A stretch of 64,000 bases of DNA from Rouxiella sp. S1S-2 (GTDB taxonomy: Bacteria > Pseudomonadota > Gammaproteobacteria > Enterobacterales > Enterobacteriaceae): assembly GCF_009208105.1 (NCBI RefSeq), contig NZ_WFKL01000001.1, positions 2,356,001 through 2,420,000 of the forward strand, written 5' to 3'. Below, piece after piece: positions 46,159 through 54,622 of the stretch. Positions within the stretch are counted from its first letter, which is position 1. The number at the start of each line of letters is the position of its first letter. The translations under genes were made by a program, and so were the position numbers. The notes under the pieces were generated by a model. The model was not told the origin of the DNA, ran no database searches, and was given only the letters and a program-made list of their open reading frames with translations.

Positions 46159-48659
46159 ACCTGCTCCTTGTCGCGGCGCGGCAGCGTTTTTATGCCATCG
46201 GTATAAGCATCATCAAACAGGGTACCGCCTTCACTAACCGACTGCGACAGGTCGGCGCGAAACAGGTTGCAGCCGCGAAGGTCACAGTCGGTGAGTATAC
46301 TTTTTTGCATTAGTGCGCCAATCAGTGTGCTGTCGGTTAGCGCTGCGCCGCGAAAGTCAGTACGAATAAACAGGCACTCGCTCGCCGTCACCCATTGCAT
46401 TTTTGCGTTGTGCAACGTCGCTTCGCTAAAGTCGCAATTGTGCAGACTCGCCTGAGAAAAATCGGCTTCAGTCAGGACTAGCTGACGCAGGTTGCATTCG
46501 ACTAATTGCGCCTGGCGAAAATAGGCCGCCAGCAGCGTTGTGCCTGAGACGAAGGCGCACTGATTCAGACGAGCGGCGTGGAAATTGACCTTGGGAGCCG
46601 TGCAAGTGACCAAGGTGACGCCGCTGAGGGTAGTTTTTTGCAAGTTCAATCCGCTAATTTCGCACTCAACAAACGAGGTTTGCTTCAGCGTGGCGCCGCT
46701 AAAATCTAAGTCGTCGAGCGTTAACTGCATAAACAAACACTGGTCTATCGCACTCTCATGAAAGCGGCAGTGGGCCAGTGTGGCCTGATTAATCATTAAA
46801 TCCTTAAGCAGCGCGCGGTCGAAAATACAATGTTCAAGCAGGGCATCTTCTAACTGAATATCTTGCAGACTTGCGCCTGAGAAGTCAGTGTTAACACACT
46901 GCGCCAGCGAGAGATTAGCCCCATCAAACAGCGCCGATTTCGCAGAAGTATGATGCAGTTCAACGCGTACTAGCACGGCATGGCGAAAATCTGCTTCATC
47001 AAGAAGGCAGTGGCTAAAATCAACGTTCTCAAGCAGCGCCGAAGAAAAATCGGCACCCCGCAGGTCCATATCCGAAAGGTCAGCGGCGGTAAAATCCTGT
47101 CCGCTGAAATCGCCATCGTCGTTCATGATCGCCTGTACTCGCTGGCGCAGCCGCAGTGATTGAGCAGGAAGTGGACGTCTCGGTGCATTTTGATGCTGTG
47201 CCGACAGCTGATAAGTCTGATAAATAGCCGATGTGCTCTGGGCAAATTTTTTATCGCTGACGCCGAGCAGTAGACGATTCCTTTGCAACATCTGCTGCTG
47301 ATGATGGTAATTTTCTGCGCCGCCCGGCAGGTCTTGATGGTCAGGAAGCACGTGCTCGGCGCGGTCGAGCGCTTCATCATACATGGACTCAAGCCGCTGC
47401 TGACTCTGTTCGGCCTCATGCTCCAGGCGCATGATGTAATCGTATAAGTCTTCGTTCTGCCTCGGACCCGGTCTTTGCGACACCGGCACTAATTGGTCGA
47501 TGTCCATGCCTTGTTGCAGCAGCCTTTCTCGCTGTTGTTCTCTGATAACATTTTCACGATTGAGAATATTGTCTTTCATCGGGCTTTGCTGCAGCGGTAA
47601 CTCCATGTCACCCCAAGCGCCGATAGCGCTTTCGGGCAGTAGATCCTTTTCACGGTAGCTCAGCAAAATCGCATGCTCGGCCTCGGTGCGCTGTTGCAAT
47701 ACCTTGCGATAATGGTTGGTCGAGCGCGCCTGCCCGCGCTGCTCGAGAGCAGGCATCAGGGTCAGCACGTCTGCAGCATCATCTTGGTTAATTCGTGCGC
47801 TGCCGTGCCAAATCAACACCATCTGTTGCCGATGCGGGAAGAAATGCACCGTAGTGTGCCGCAGTATAATCTCCTCAAACAGCACCTCGCCTTGGCGCTG
47901 GCGTTGCATAAAACAACGGGCTTGCCACAGCGGCAGATTACCTTCCAGCCGAGGAAAATGCGGGTGCATATTTTCAATCGACCACGCCGCGCCCGCCGGA
48001 AGCTCGGGCTGCTCAAACCACTGATCGCTCTCGGCGTTGTTAAAAGCGCGCCAGTCGATGTCGCGCGCAAAACCTGGATACTCGTGCTGCTGCCACTCCT
48101 GGTCATACTCTTGCCCCATCAGCCTTGCGCGGCGGGGTTCTGAGAGCGGCAGTGCATCAAAGCTTGCAGGAGTGGAAGTGTCTTGCGGTTGTTGAACACG
48201 GTGCGAAATGTGTTCCACATTTGGCAGGCGTTGCGGGTTTTCTACATAAGCATGACCGCCAAAGGTATGCGCCCAGTCAAGAGGAATACTCTCAAACGGT
48301 TGAGGCGTGGAGGCTTTATCATCCTGCCAATAACGGTCGCCACTAACGTGGAGCGCTTTGCTCAGCTCAGCCAAATTAATTCTTGCGATTGACTGATTTT
48401 TCACCCCTAATTTCGTGTCAGGCCAGGCAAAACCGGTCGCCAGAAACTCGGCGTTTGACTTAGGTAAGCCATAATCTAGCACGCCACCGCTGGATTTTAG
48501 CTCTTGGGCAGCAAGCTGCCACAGCTCCTGATCCGGCCGCAGCTTGGGCGTTGCGCTCATATCGGCCAGTGCTAAAACGGAAATACCCAGATGATGCTGA
48601 CGTTGCCAGCGGTAGGGACGCTGAATCAATCCCAGACGCAAAGGTTTTATAATTTTCAT
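46155..48659 (-). CDS. DUF2169-pentapeptide fusion (T6SS accessory)
   Basis: An 834-residue fusion. The N-terminus (about 1-330) is DUF2169, with PLRLGLIQRPYRWQRQHHLG and EYDQEWQQHEYPGFARDIDWRAFN; the C-terminus from about 510 is a pentapeptide repeat (ADLSDMDLRGADFSSAL). DUF2169 proteins are T6SS accessory factors associated with DUF4150 tips and effectors. It lies directly downstream of vgrG. It may act as an adaptor between VgrG and the DUF4150 tip or its cargo; this is inference from context. Confidence 0.8.
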   Translation of the reverse strand: MKIIKPLRLGLIQRPYRWQRQHHLGISVLALADMSATPKLRPDQELWQLAAQELKSSGGVLDYGLPKSNAEFLATGFAWPDTKLGVKNQSIARINLAELSKALHVSGDRYWQDDKASTPQPFESIPLDWAHTFGGHAYVENPQRLPNVEHISHRVQQPQDTSTPASFDALPLSEPRRARLMGQEYDQEWQQHEYPGFARDIDWRAFNNAESDQWFEQPELPAGAAWSIENMHPHFPRLEGNLPLWQARCFMQRQRQGEVLFEEIILRHTTVHFFPHRQQMVLIWHGSARINQDDAADVLTLMPALEQRGQARSTNHYRKVLQQRTEAEHAILLSYREKDLLPESAIGAWGDMELPLQQSPMKDNILNRENVIREQQRERLLQQGMDIDQLVPVSQRPGPRQNEDLYDYIMRLEHEAEQSQQRLESMYDEALDRAEHVLPDHQDLPGGAENYHHQQQMLQRNRLLLGVSDKKFAQSTSAIYQTYQLSAQHQNAPRRPLPAQSLRLRQRVQAIMNDDGDFSGQDFTAADLSDMDLRGADFSSALLENVDFSHCLLDEADFRHAVLVRVELHHTSAKSALFDGANLSLAQCVNTDFSGASLQDIQLEDALLEHCIFDRALLKDLMINQATLAHCRFHESAIDQCLFMQLTLDDLDFSGATLKQTSFVECEISGLNLQKTTLSGVTLVTCTAPKVNFHAARLNQCAFVSGTTLLAAYFRQAQLVECNLRQLVLTEADFSQASLHNCDFSEATLHNAKMQWVTASECLFIRTDFRGAALTDSTLIGALMQKSILTDCDLRGCNLFRADLSQSVSEGGTLFDDAYTDGIKTLPRRDKEQV

Positions 48660-48702
48660 AAATTACCTGCAAAGTGCGGGTTAACCCGAGCAAGAAATAG
48701 CG

Positions 48703-51075
48703 CTATCTATTTCCCCGAGTACCTTTATTGCCCTTATTCCCTTTGTTACCTTTGTCTCCCTTATCGCCTTTGTCGCCTTTATCGCCTTTGTCACCTTGGT
48801 CGCCCTTATCGCCCTTATCGCCCTTATCGCCTTTATCGCCTTTGTCACCTTGGTCGCCCTTATCGCCCTTATCGCCTTTGTCACCTTGGTCTCCTTTCGG
48901 ACCCGCAGGGCCCGGTTCAGGTTCGGCAGGTGGCGATTCGGGCTTGGTGGCCTGACCGCCTTCGTCTTTGAATTTTGTTTCAGCATCGCTGTCTTTCTTG
49001 CGCGCGTCCTTTTTATCAAGCTTGGTTTTGTCTTTGCGGTAAGCCTGCTTGTCTTTGAGATCTTTAATTTTTGACTGTATTTCAGTCAGTGCTGATGATT
49101 CACCCTCTGCCGGCATGGCACCTGAATTAATCGACATCAGCATGGTGCGAATTTGATAAAATGGGACTTGGGTAAAACGTTTGGTGTCGGACTTATAATC
49201 GACAATTGTTTTGGTGCGTGACAGATAGGTGTAACCCATGGCGACACCCTTAATACCAAAATCGCTGGTTGTTGCGGTCACAGATGAAATGGAATTAATC
49301 GTACCGTTGAGGCCATTGACCGACAGGCCAATGCCGGTGGCGGAGAAACTGGCGCCGGTTGTCACCCAATATGACCCGCGGGAGGTGTGATTGGTGGTCG
49401 GTGCCGTTACCGAAACGGTATCGTCACTGGTTATCTCAATTTTGCCCGGCGACCAAATTTTGATTGCTTCATCGCTGGTGGAGGCGGAATAGAGTTTTAC
49501 ATTGTCTTTGGCGGAGACGTTGAGGTTTTTTTGCGAATGAAGATCCAGGGTTTCTTCGCCTTCGGCGTCGTCGAAATAGAGATAACTGCCGTTAGTGACT
49601 TCCGTGCTGCCCTTGCTACGACTCCAGATGCCTGATTTAGTTTCTGACCATTCACCGGCGACCGCCTCTGTGCCATCGCTGGAGGTTACCGCGATCGGTA
49701 GTGTGTGCAAATTATTGAAAACACGGCCAATGATTAAAGGTGCATGCGGATCGCCGTTAATAAAATCAACGATTACCTCTTCGCCAACGCGTGGAACCTG
49801 ATAGCTGCCGTACTGATTTCCGGCCCAGGCGCTGGAAACGCGCAGCCAGCAGGAGTAAAGCTCTTGCTCGTTTTCAGGTTTGTACCAGAGAAATTTCACT
49901 TTCACCCGACCGTATTGGTCGGTTGAAATTGTTTCATCACCCGTGCCGGGATCCTTAACCACCATAGCCGTCTGCGGACCATTGGTGCGCGGCCAGGACG
50001 TTACGCGCTGAGAGCGGTAGTTGACGGTGGCCGGGATGACTGAAAATACGAAGCGATGCTCGTTGGTGTCTTCGTCGTTGGTGGCGTAGCTGTTTTCAGT
50101 CAGCGTGTAGGTTACCTCGGTTATCAGGAACTCCTTACCCTCATCACTGGCGCGCGGGGCTTTTGACAGCGTAAAGGTGTACCCCGGCGCAAGACCAAAT
50201 GCATCACCTTCACCGTAGTTTTTAGCCTGAAGGGCGACATATTCCTGCTGCCTGATTTTTGTATATTGGGTGCCATCAGCTGGCTCGGCGTAGTGCCCCG
50301 GCCATTCTGTACGCGTTGCCGTGTTGCCCGCCTGAGATTGACTTATTTGGCCGGTAGACGAGAGATCAGCGTCTGATTTCAGGTAATTATAATCATCATG
50401 TCGATACATACTCGGGCTGATAGATTCGGTGACATGCCAAGTATCAATGCTCTCTTCATTGACGTAGAGTCCGCTGCTCGCCTGATGATATTCGATGGTT
50501 GAATAACCGGTAAACGGCTCATGGGCGGTGGGCGAGTCTGCTAGCACAAGAGTTTGGCTATCCATCTGATGTGTAAAGTAAAAGTACATCCCTTCATGTT
50601 CCATCAGACGGCTGATAAATTCGAATATAGACTCCTGATATTGAACGCAGTATTCCCATACGCGGTAAGTGCCACTGAGTTTATCTTCAAAGGTGATATT
50701 AAATTCACCGAGCAGCGCGGTGATAATTTCTTTGACTGATTTGTTCTCCCAGATACGAAAACCATAGTTTTGCGTCAAGTACCAAAGGTTCGGGCGTACC
50801 GTTGCCCGGTAAACGTAATATTGCTCTAGATGCGGCTCATGACCCACAAAATCCATACGCGTAACAATGCCGCTGAGATAGCGAGTTGTGAACGGATTGG
50901 GCCGCAATTCCAATGTAAGCGGTTGGCCTAATAGTCCTTTGATATCAATTGAATTGTCAGTGCTGAGTAATTCAATGTTGAATTCATAACAGCCTGATAA
51001 TATTTCTCTTCCAGACATGGATTTAAATAATAAACCACTGCCGAGAGACGTGTGTGCAATGACAACGCGATCCAT
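48703..51075 (-). CDS. vgrG: VgrG (TssI) with collagen-like C-terminal tail
   Basis: A 790-residue trimeric spike. Residues 1-480 are the gp27/gp5 core (VIAHTSLGSGLLFKSMSGREILS, YYFTHQMDSQTLVLADSP, RVKVKFLWYKPENEQELYSCWLRVSSAWAG, GDPHAPLIIGRVFNN) followed by a beta-helix needle (480-640), a Lys-rich alpha segment (665-710) and then 23 Gly-X-Y triplets (722-790) at the tip end. The tail replaces the common DUF2345 end or a toxin domain. VgrG is a trimer, so three tails could wind into a collagen triple helix at the needle's end, rigid and extended beyond the spike. First gene of the leftward operon, probably transcribed from the AT-rich gap 51076-51800. Confidence 0.92.
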   Translation of the reverse strand: MDRVVIAHTSLGSGLLFKSMSGREILSGCYEFNIELLSTDNSIDIKGLLGQPLTLELRPNPFTTRYLSGIVTRMDFVGHEPHLEQYYVYRATVRPNLWYLTQNYGFRIWENKSVKEIITALLGEFNITFEDKLSGTYRVWEYCVQYQESIFEFISRLMEHEGMYFYFTHQMDSQTLVLADSPTAHEPFTGYSTIEYHQASSGLYVNEESIDTWHVTESISPSMYRHDDYNYLKSDADLSSTGQISQSQAGNTATRTEWPGHYAEPADGTQYTKIRQQEYVALQAKNYGEGDAFGLAPGYTFTLSKAPRASDEGKEFLITEVTYTLTENSYATNDEDTNEHRFVFSVIPATVNYRSQRVTSWPRTNGPQTAMVVKDPGTGDETISTDQYGRVKVKFLWYKPENEQELYSCWLRVSSAWAGNQYGSYQVPRVGEEVIVDFINGDPHAPLIIGRVFNNLHTLPIAVTSSDGTEAVAGEWSETKSGIWSRSKGSTEVTNGSYLYFDDAEGEETLDLHSQKNLNVSAKDNVKLYSASTSDEAIKIWSPGKIEITSDDTVSVTAPTTNHTSRGSYWVTTGASFSATGIGLSVNGLNGTINSISSVTATTSDFGIKGVAMGYTYLSRTKTIVDYKSDTKRFTQVPFYQIRTMLMSINSGAMPAEGESSALTEIQSKIKDLKDKQAYRKDKTKLDKKDARKKDSDAETKFKDEGGQATKPESPPAEPEPGPAGPKGDQGDKGDKGDKGDQGDKGDKGDKGDKGDKGDQGDKGDKGDKGDKGDKGNKGNKGNKGTRGNR
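48706..48912 (-). repeat. Gly-X-Y triplet array in vgrG 3' end
   Basis: 23 consecutive Gly-X-Y triplets (mostly GDK, three GDQ, then GNK, GTR, GNR), 9 bp each. At DNA level there is a 54-bp higher-order unit: the GDQ-centred block starting tttgtcaccttgg occurs at 48787, 48841 and, shortened, at 48877. Units are multiples of 3 bp, so slippage changes length but not frame. Confidence 0.93.
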
Positions 51076-51595
51076 AGAAAATGATATCCTTCAGGCATAG
51101 CTACCGCACGACTGCGGAGAAATAAAATCTCTTTAGCTCGATTGAAATAAAACGATTTCATTGATTACTAAATCTTGACATTGCCTTTACAAATAATCGA
51201 TCCGCATAATTTGATCAAGATAGGAATTGTCCTAAAGGTTACTATTCTTCTTATGTATTATTTTTATTACAAGATACAAGCAGGTTTTTTAAATAAAAAC
51301 CCAAGACAACATTCTATGTAAACCATTGATTTTAATTAATTAAATTGATTAAATTTTAGGATTGTTTTTTATTTAATTAACAGGTTGTGAATTTAAATTA
51401 TTTTTATGATGTTTGATCTTGTGTGGTTGCTTTTGTGCTTTTTTTAAGGGTTTGGAATAAATTTTTTATTTATTTATTTTGATTTCATGAGTGGATAGTT
51501 TCTTCTTGTTACTAAGTTTAGTCGTCGAATTTATTAACTTTTCTTATGACGTGCAATAAGGATTAATTTATCCATAACTGAGGGTGAATTTACCT

Positions 51596-51611
51596 ATTTA
51601 TACGTATAAAT
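51596..51611. promoter_or_regulatory. 16-bp perfect palindrome
   Basis: ATTTATACGTATAAAT is a perfect palindrome centred at 51603.5. Its core TTTATACGTATAAA differs from the second site only at the two bases beside the central CG. Likely operator for an unknown dimeric regulator of vgrG or the effector. Confidence 0.5.
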
Positions 51612-51634
51612 GGATGTTGTTACTTTTGTAATAA

Positions 51635-51654
51635 TTATTTATGCGCATAAATAA
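51635..51654. promoter_or_regulatory. 20-bp perfect palindrome
   Basis: TTATTTATGCGCATAAATAA is a perfect palindrome centred at 51644.5, 41 bp (about four helical turns) from the first site, with the shared consensus TTTATRCGYATAAA. Two dimers would sit on the same DNA face. No such regulator is identified. Confidence 0.5.
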
Positions 51655-51800
51655 GGGTGTTGCGTCGGGTGGGGAACTGATTTGTAAATATTTTTATCTG
51701 CGTGAGTTTAATTCATTTGCACAATGAGTGAATTTCAAATAAGTATTTAGGTAATACTAATCCTATTGTGTTGTCATTAGGTTAGCTATCGGAGAAAGAT

Positions 51801-52505
51801 ATGGATACGACAGAAGAGGACTATAGAAAAATTTGTCAGGCCACACTCGACGGTTTACAGGGTGAATTAGCCAATGGCGGAACTTACCTCACCATCGATT
51901 CCAGATTACGCCTCGAATACTCTAAACTGGTTAAGGCGGCCTCAAATGAACTCAGCGCGAAGGCGACACGTGGATTGATCAGCTGGGAGCAAGCGGCGGC
52001 AGAAGCGCAGGAGATGCGCAACGCGATAATGGAGATGATCCGCGGACGCAGCACGCCGTTAGGGCGGGCCATGGCGCAGCAACTCAAGCGCGAGGGTAAA
52101 ACGCTTAATGCGCTCATTGCCAACAAAACACGCCAAAGTTTTGGTGAATCGGCGATTTTCGATAACCTGAGCGAACTGCAAAAAAACAAGATTTATGGCG
52201 ATATTGTTAAGTCAGCGGGGAAGTCCAATCCGCGCGTTAATGCCAAAATGCTTTACTATTCTCGGGCGGGTAAGGGGTTGCTCATACTGTCTCTCGCCGT
52301 TTCTGTGTATGTAATTACTACCTCCGACGATAAAGTTGCTGCAGTCAAACAGGAAGCTGCGGTGACCGGCAGTGGCATTGTTGGAGGAATGGCCGGCGGA
52401 GCCGTGGCTGGCTTAATGTGCGGTCCGGGTGCGCCGGTTTGTGTGACCATTGGGGCATTTGTCGGCGGCGCTCTGGCGTCAATGGGCATGAGTCTTGCCT
52501 GGTAG
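51801..52505 (+). CDS. Candidate T6SS glycine-zipper (pore) effector
   Basis: A 234-residue protein with no similarity I can name. Residues 1-150 are predicted helical and charged; a hydrophobic helix lies near 159-173; and 190-230 is a strong glycine-zipper segment (GSGIVGGMAGG, AVAGLMCGPGAP, FVGGALASMGM) with Cys207 and Cys214. This architecture, soluble head plus glycine-zipper membrane hairpin, is that of pore-forming T6SS effectors such as Tse4 and Ssp6-type toxins, though no sequence homology is claimed. GGAG precedes the ATG. It is divergent from vgrG and followed closely by a soluble partner gene. Could instead be a membrane scaffold. Confidence 0.55.
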   Translation: MDTTEEDYRKICQATLDGLQGELANGGTYLTIDSRLRLEYSKLVKAASNELSAKATRGLISWEQAAAEAQEMRNAIMEMIRGRSTPLGRAMAQQLKREGKTLNALIANKTRQSFGESAIFDNLSELQKNKIYGDIVKSAGKSNPRVNAKMLYYSRAGKGLLILSLAVSVYVITTSDDKVAAVKQEAAVTGSGIVGGMAGGAVAGLMCGPGAPVCVTIGAFVGGALASMGMSLAW

Positions 52506-52521
52506 TAGGTGGGGAGAAATG

Positions 52522-52980
52522 ATGAATTTTACCGATGCCATAACGTTAAAAGTTATTAATGAAGACACTGAGTTTACGCCCGCCAAAAGCGAGATTTTGT
52601 TCAATGATGCGCCAACCGGCAGGGTTATTGAGGGCAAAGTGCTCGAAAAAGCCGTGGCGCTTGAAACAGGCTATTTGCTGTTTATTACAGACGATATCCC
52701 CGATGAGGAGTTTTTAACGCTGCTGCTGTGCGACAAAAATTTCTCTGTGCTTGATAAAGCGACGCTCGGCGCGGCGATGTCTACCGGCGACTTACGCGAG
52801 ATTGAATTGAGGGGCGACGACGTGCATTTTCGCTTTATCGGCGATACGCTTTGGCGTCTACGGCCGCTCGCACAGCCGTCGCTACGCTTGCCCCTGGTCA
52901 GTGATCCACGCGGTGTGTCGCGTCCTCTGGGCCTACGCCAATATTTTACGCTTCAGGCGGACCCAAAGCGCGGCGGTTGA
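52522..52980 (+). CDS. Soluble partner of the effector candidate
   Basis: A 152-residue predicted beta-rich soluble protein (ATG 52522; the earlier ATG 52519 is too close to GGGGAG) with an acidic N-terminal half, no signal or helix. It starts 16 bases after the effector stop, as an immunity or chaperone gene would. Known pore-effector immunities are often membrane proteins, so a cytosolic chaperone is also possible. I do not recognise the family. Confidence 0.5.
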   Translation: MNFTDAITLKVINEDTEFTPAKSEILFNDAPTGRVIEGKVLEKAVALETGYLLFITDDIPDEEFLTLLLCDKNFSVLDKATLGAAMSTGDLREIELRGDDVHFRFIGDTLWRLRPLAQPSLRLPLVSDPRGVSRPLGLRQYFTLQADPKRGG

Positions 52981-53029
52981 GGGGGGGTATTATTTAAGTG
53001 GATTACACGGCTTTGCGTATAAGAATTTC

Positions 53030-54553
53030 TTATCGTTCAGTCGAGATGGCACAGCTCGGCTCCTTTTGTTGATCATTGAATACCCAATGGCTTGCCAGCG
53101 CCAATAGGCCAACGCCCAACGCTCCATAGAGCATAACGTCGCTAAATCCGGCATTCAGTGCTTCAGCGGCCAGTGTCGTTGAGTGTGCCAGCGTCGCTAT
53201 TTCGGGCGGTAAATTCTTTCCCGCCGCAATGCCTTCGGCTATGGATTGCCAATAGTGAGCGTCTGGCACCGAAGGAAAGTGAGCCATTAAACGATTGCGA
53301 ATGCCTGTAACCAATATTGTGCCCATTAATGCAATATTAATCGCTAGGGTGATAAGTCGCGCACTCATGTCCATCCCCGAAGCCATTCCCGCGCGGCTCG
53401 CGGGCAGGGAGCCAGTCGTCGTGTGAGTGACCGGAGTATTGGTGAGGCCCAGCGCGATGCCCGCCATTAATGCACCTGGCAGTATGCCAACAGAGTGATT
53501 GATACCGTACCTCATCAGCAAAAAACCGCCGCCAATGCCCAGCAATCCCAGAGGAATGATTTTGGCGGCGCCGAACTTGTTCACCCACCGTGCGGCCAGC
53601 GGTGGCATCAGCAGAGTCGGCAGGGTGTAAGCCAGCAATGAAAGGCCGGAGGCAATGATGTCAGTCCCTACCGCGCTCTGATAATACAGGGGCAGATAAA
53701 TCATCAGCGGCCAAAAGCTAAAATTCATCCCGGCGGAGCCAAGCAGCGCGCCGAGGAAGGGGCGATTGCGAAACACTGAAAAATCAAACATGGGATGCGC
53801 ATGGCGGCGTTCGATGAAAATAAAAAGTGTGGCGCAGACTGCCGCAAAAGACAGGATCCCCAACGCCAGAGTACTGACGTAGCCTATCTCACCGCCCTGA
53901 GTGATATAGAAGGTGATGGCTAATACGGTTAATGAGAGAGTCACCATGCCGCCGATGTCTAAGGCGTGAGCCTGTGGGTCACGTGATTCGACAACATTCT
54001 TTGCCGCCAGAATAAGCGTGATGATCGCAATGAAAACGTGGACTAAAAAGACCCACTGCCAGCTGGCTAGTGTCACAATGACGCCACCAATCAGTGGGCC
54101 AAATCCCAGTCCAAAGCCGAAGACCACTCCCCATGCGGTGAAGGCGCGGTTGCGAGCTTTACCCGGCGCGAACTGCGACGACAAAATTGCAATCAGGCAG
54201 ATAAGCATTGCTCCGCCGCTAATTCCCTGCAAAAAGCGCCCCACGATCATCATCGGCGCAGTGGTAGATATCCCGCACAGCAGCGACGTCAGGCCGAAGG
54301 CAATGATACTGATGATAAATAAACGTCTGCGGCCAAACCTGTCGGCTAGCGTGCCTGTTGCCATCAGCACGGTGGTGCAGGCCAGGGTATAAGCATTCAT
54401 TACCCACTGCAGTTGCGTAAAGTTGGCACCTATCTGTTTTTCCAGCACCGGAAGAATGACCGGAACGCTGGAGATTTCCAGCCCCGACATCAGAGCGGCC
54501 AGACAAACGGCGGTGAGCGCCAGCCTATTTTGAATCATTGAAGGAATGGCCAT
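53030..54553 (-). CDS. DHA2-family multidrug efflux transporter
   Basis: A 507-residue, 14-helix major facilitator of the DHA2 (EmrB/QacA) family: motif A as GTLADRFGRRRLFIISI and motif C as GPLIGGVIVTLASWQWVF. It exports drugs or toxic organics from the inner membrane by proton antiport. It is divergent from a GlxA-type AraC regulator 70 bases away, likely its controller. Lies between the T6SS cluster and dadA. Confidence 0.88.
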   Translation of the reverse strand: MAIPSMIQNRLALTAVCLAALMSGLEISSVPVILPVLEKQIGANFTQLQWVMNAYTLACTTVLMATGTLADRFGRRRLFIISIIAFGLTSLLCGISTTAPMMIVGRFLQGISGGAMLICLIAILSSQFAPGKARNRAFTAWGVVFGFGLGFGPLIGGVIVTLASWQWVFLVHVFIAIITLILAAKNVVESRDPQAHALDIGGMVTLSLTVLAITFYITQGGEIGYVSTLALGILSFAAVCATLFIFIERRHAHPMFDFSVFRNRPFLGALLGSAGMNFSFWPLMIYLPLYYQSAVGTDIIASGLSLLAYTLPTLLMPPLAARWVNKFGAAKIIPLGLLGIGGGFLLMRYGINHSVGILPGALMAGIALGLTNTPVTHTTTGSLPASRAGMASGMDMSARLITLAINIALMGTILVTGIRNRLMAHFPSVPDAHYWQSIAEGIAAGKNLPPEIATLAHSTTLAAEALNAGFSDVMLYGALGVGLLALASHWVFNDQQKEPSCAISTER

Positions 54554-54622
54554 AAGAAAGTCCTATGAAACTTTAGAAGCTGCCAGCATGAAAGAAAGGC
54601 GCCGCACTGGAAATATGCACCA

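Larger units (their letters stand above)
51076..51800. other. AT-rich divergent promoter region with two palindromes
   Basis: About 725 bp, clearly more AT-rich than the flanking coding regions, without a gene. It separates leftward vgrG from the rightward effector candidate. Long A/T tracts suggest H-NS silencing. Two perfect palindromes are listed separately. Confidence 0.6.

Noticed and set aside
48787..48912. CRISPR-like direct repeats
   Set aside because: Repeats are 9 bp coding triplets inside vgrG without spacers of constant length and no cas genes nearby.
48728..48955. Plus-strand frame of repeated Leu-Ser-Pro triplets opposite the VgrG tail
   Set aside because: It is the reverse reading of the Gly-X-Y repeat; no ribosome site and the vgrG frame is clearly real.
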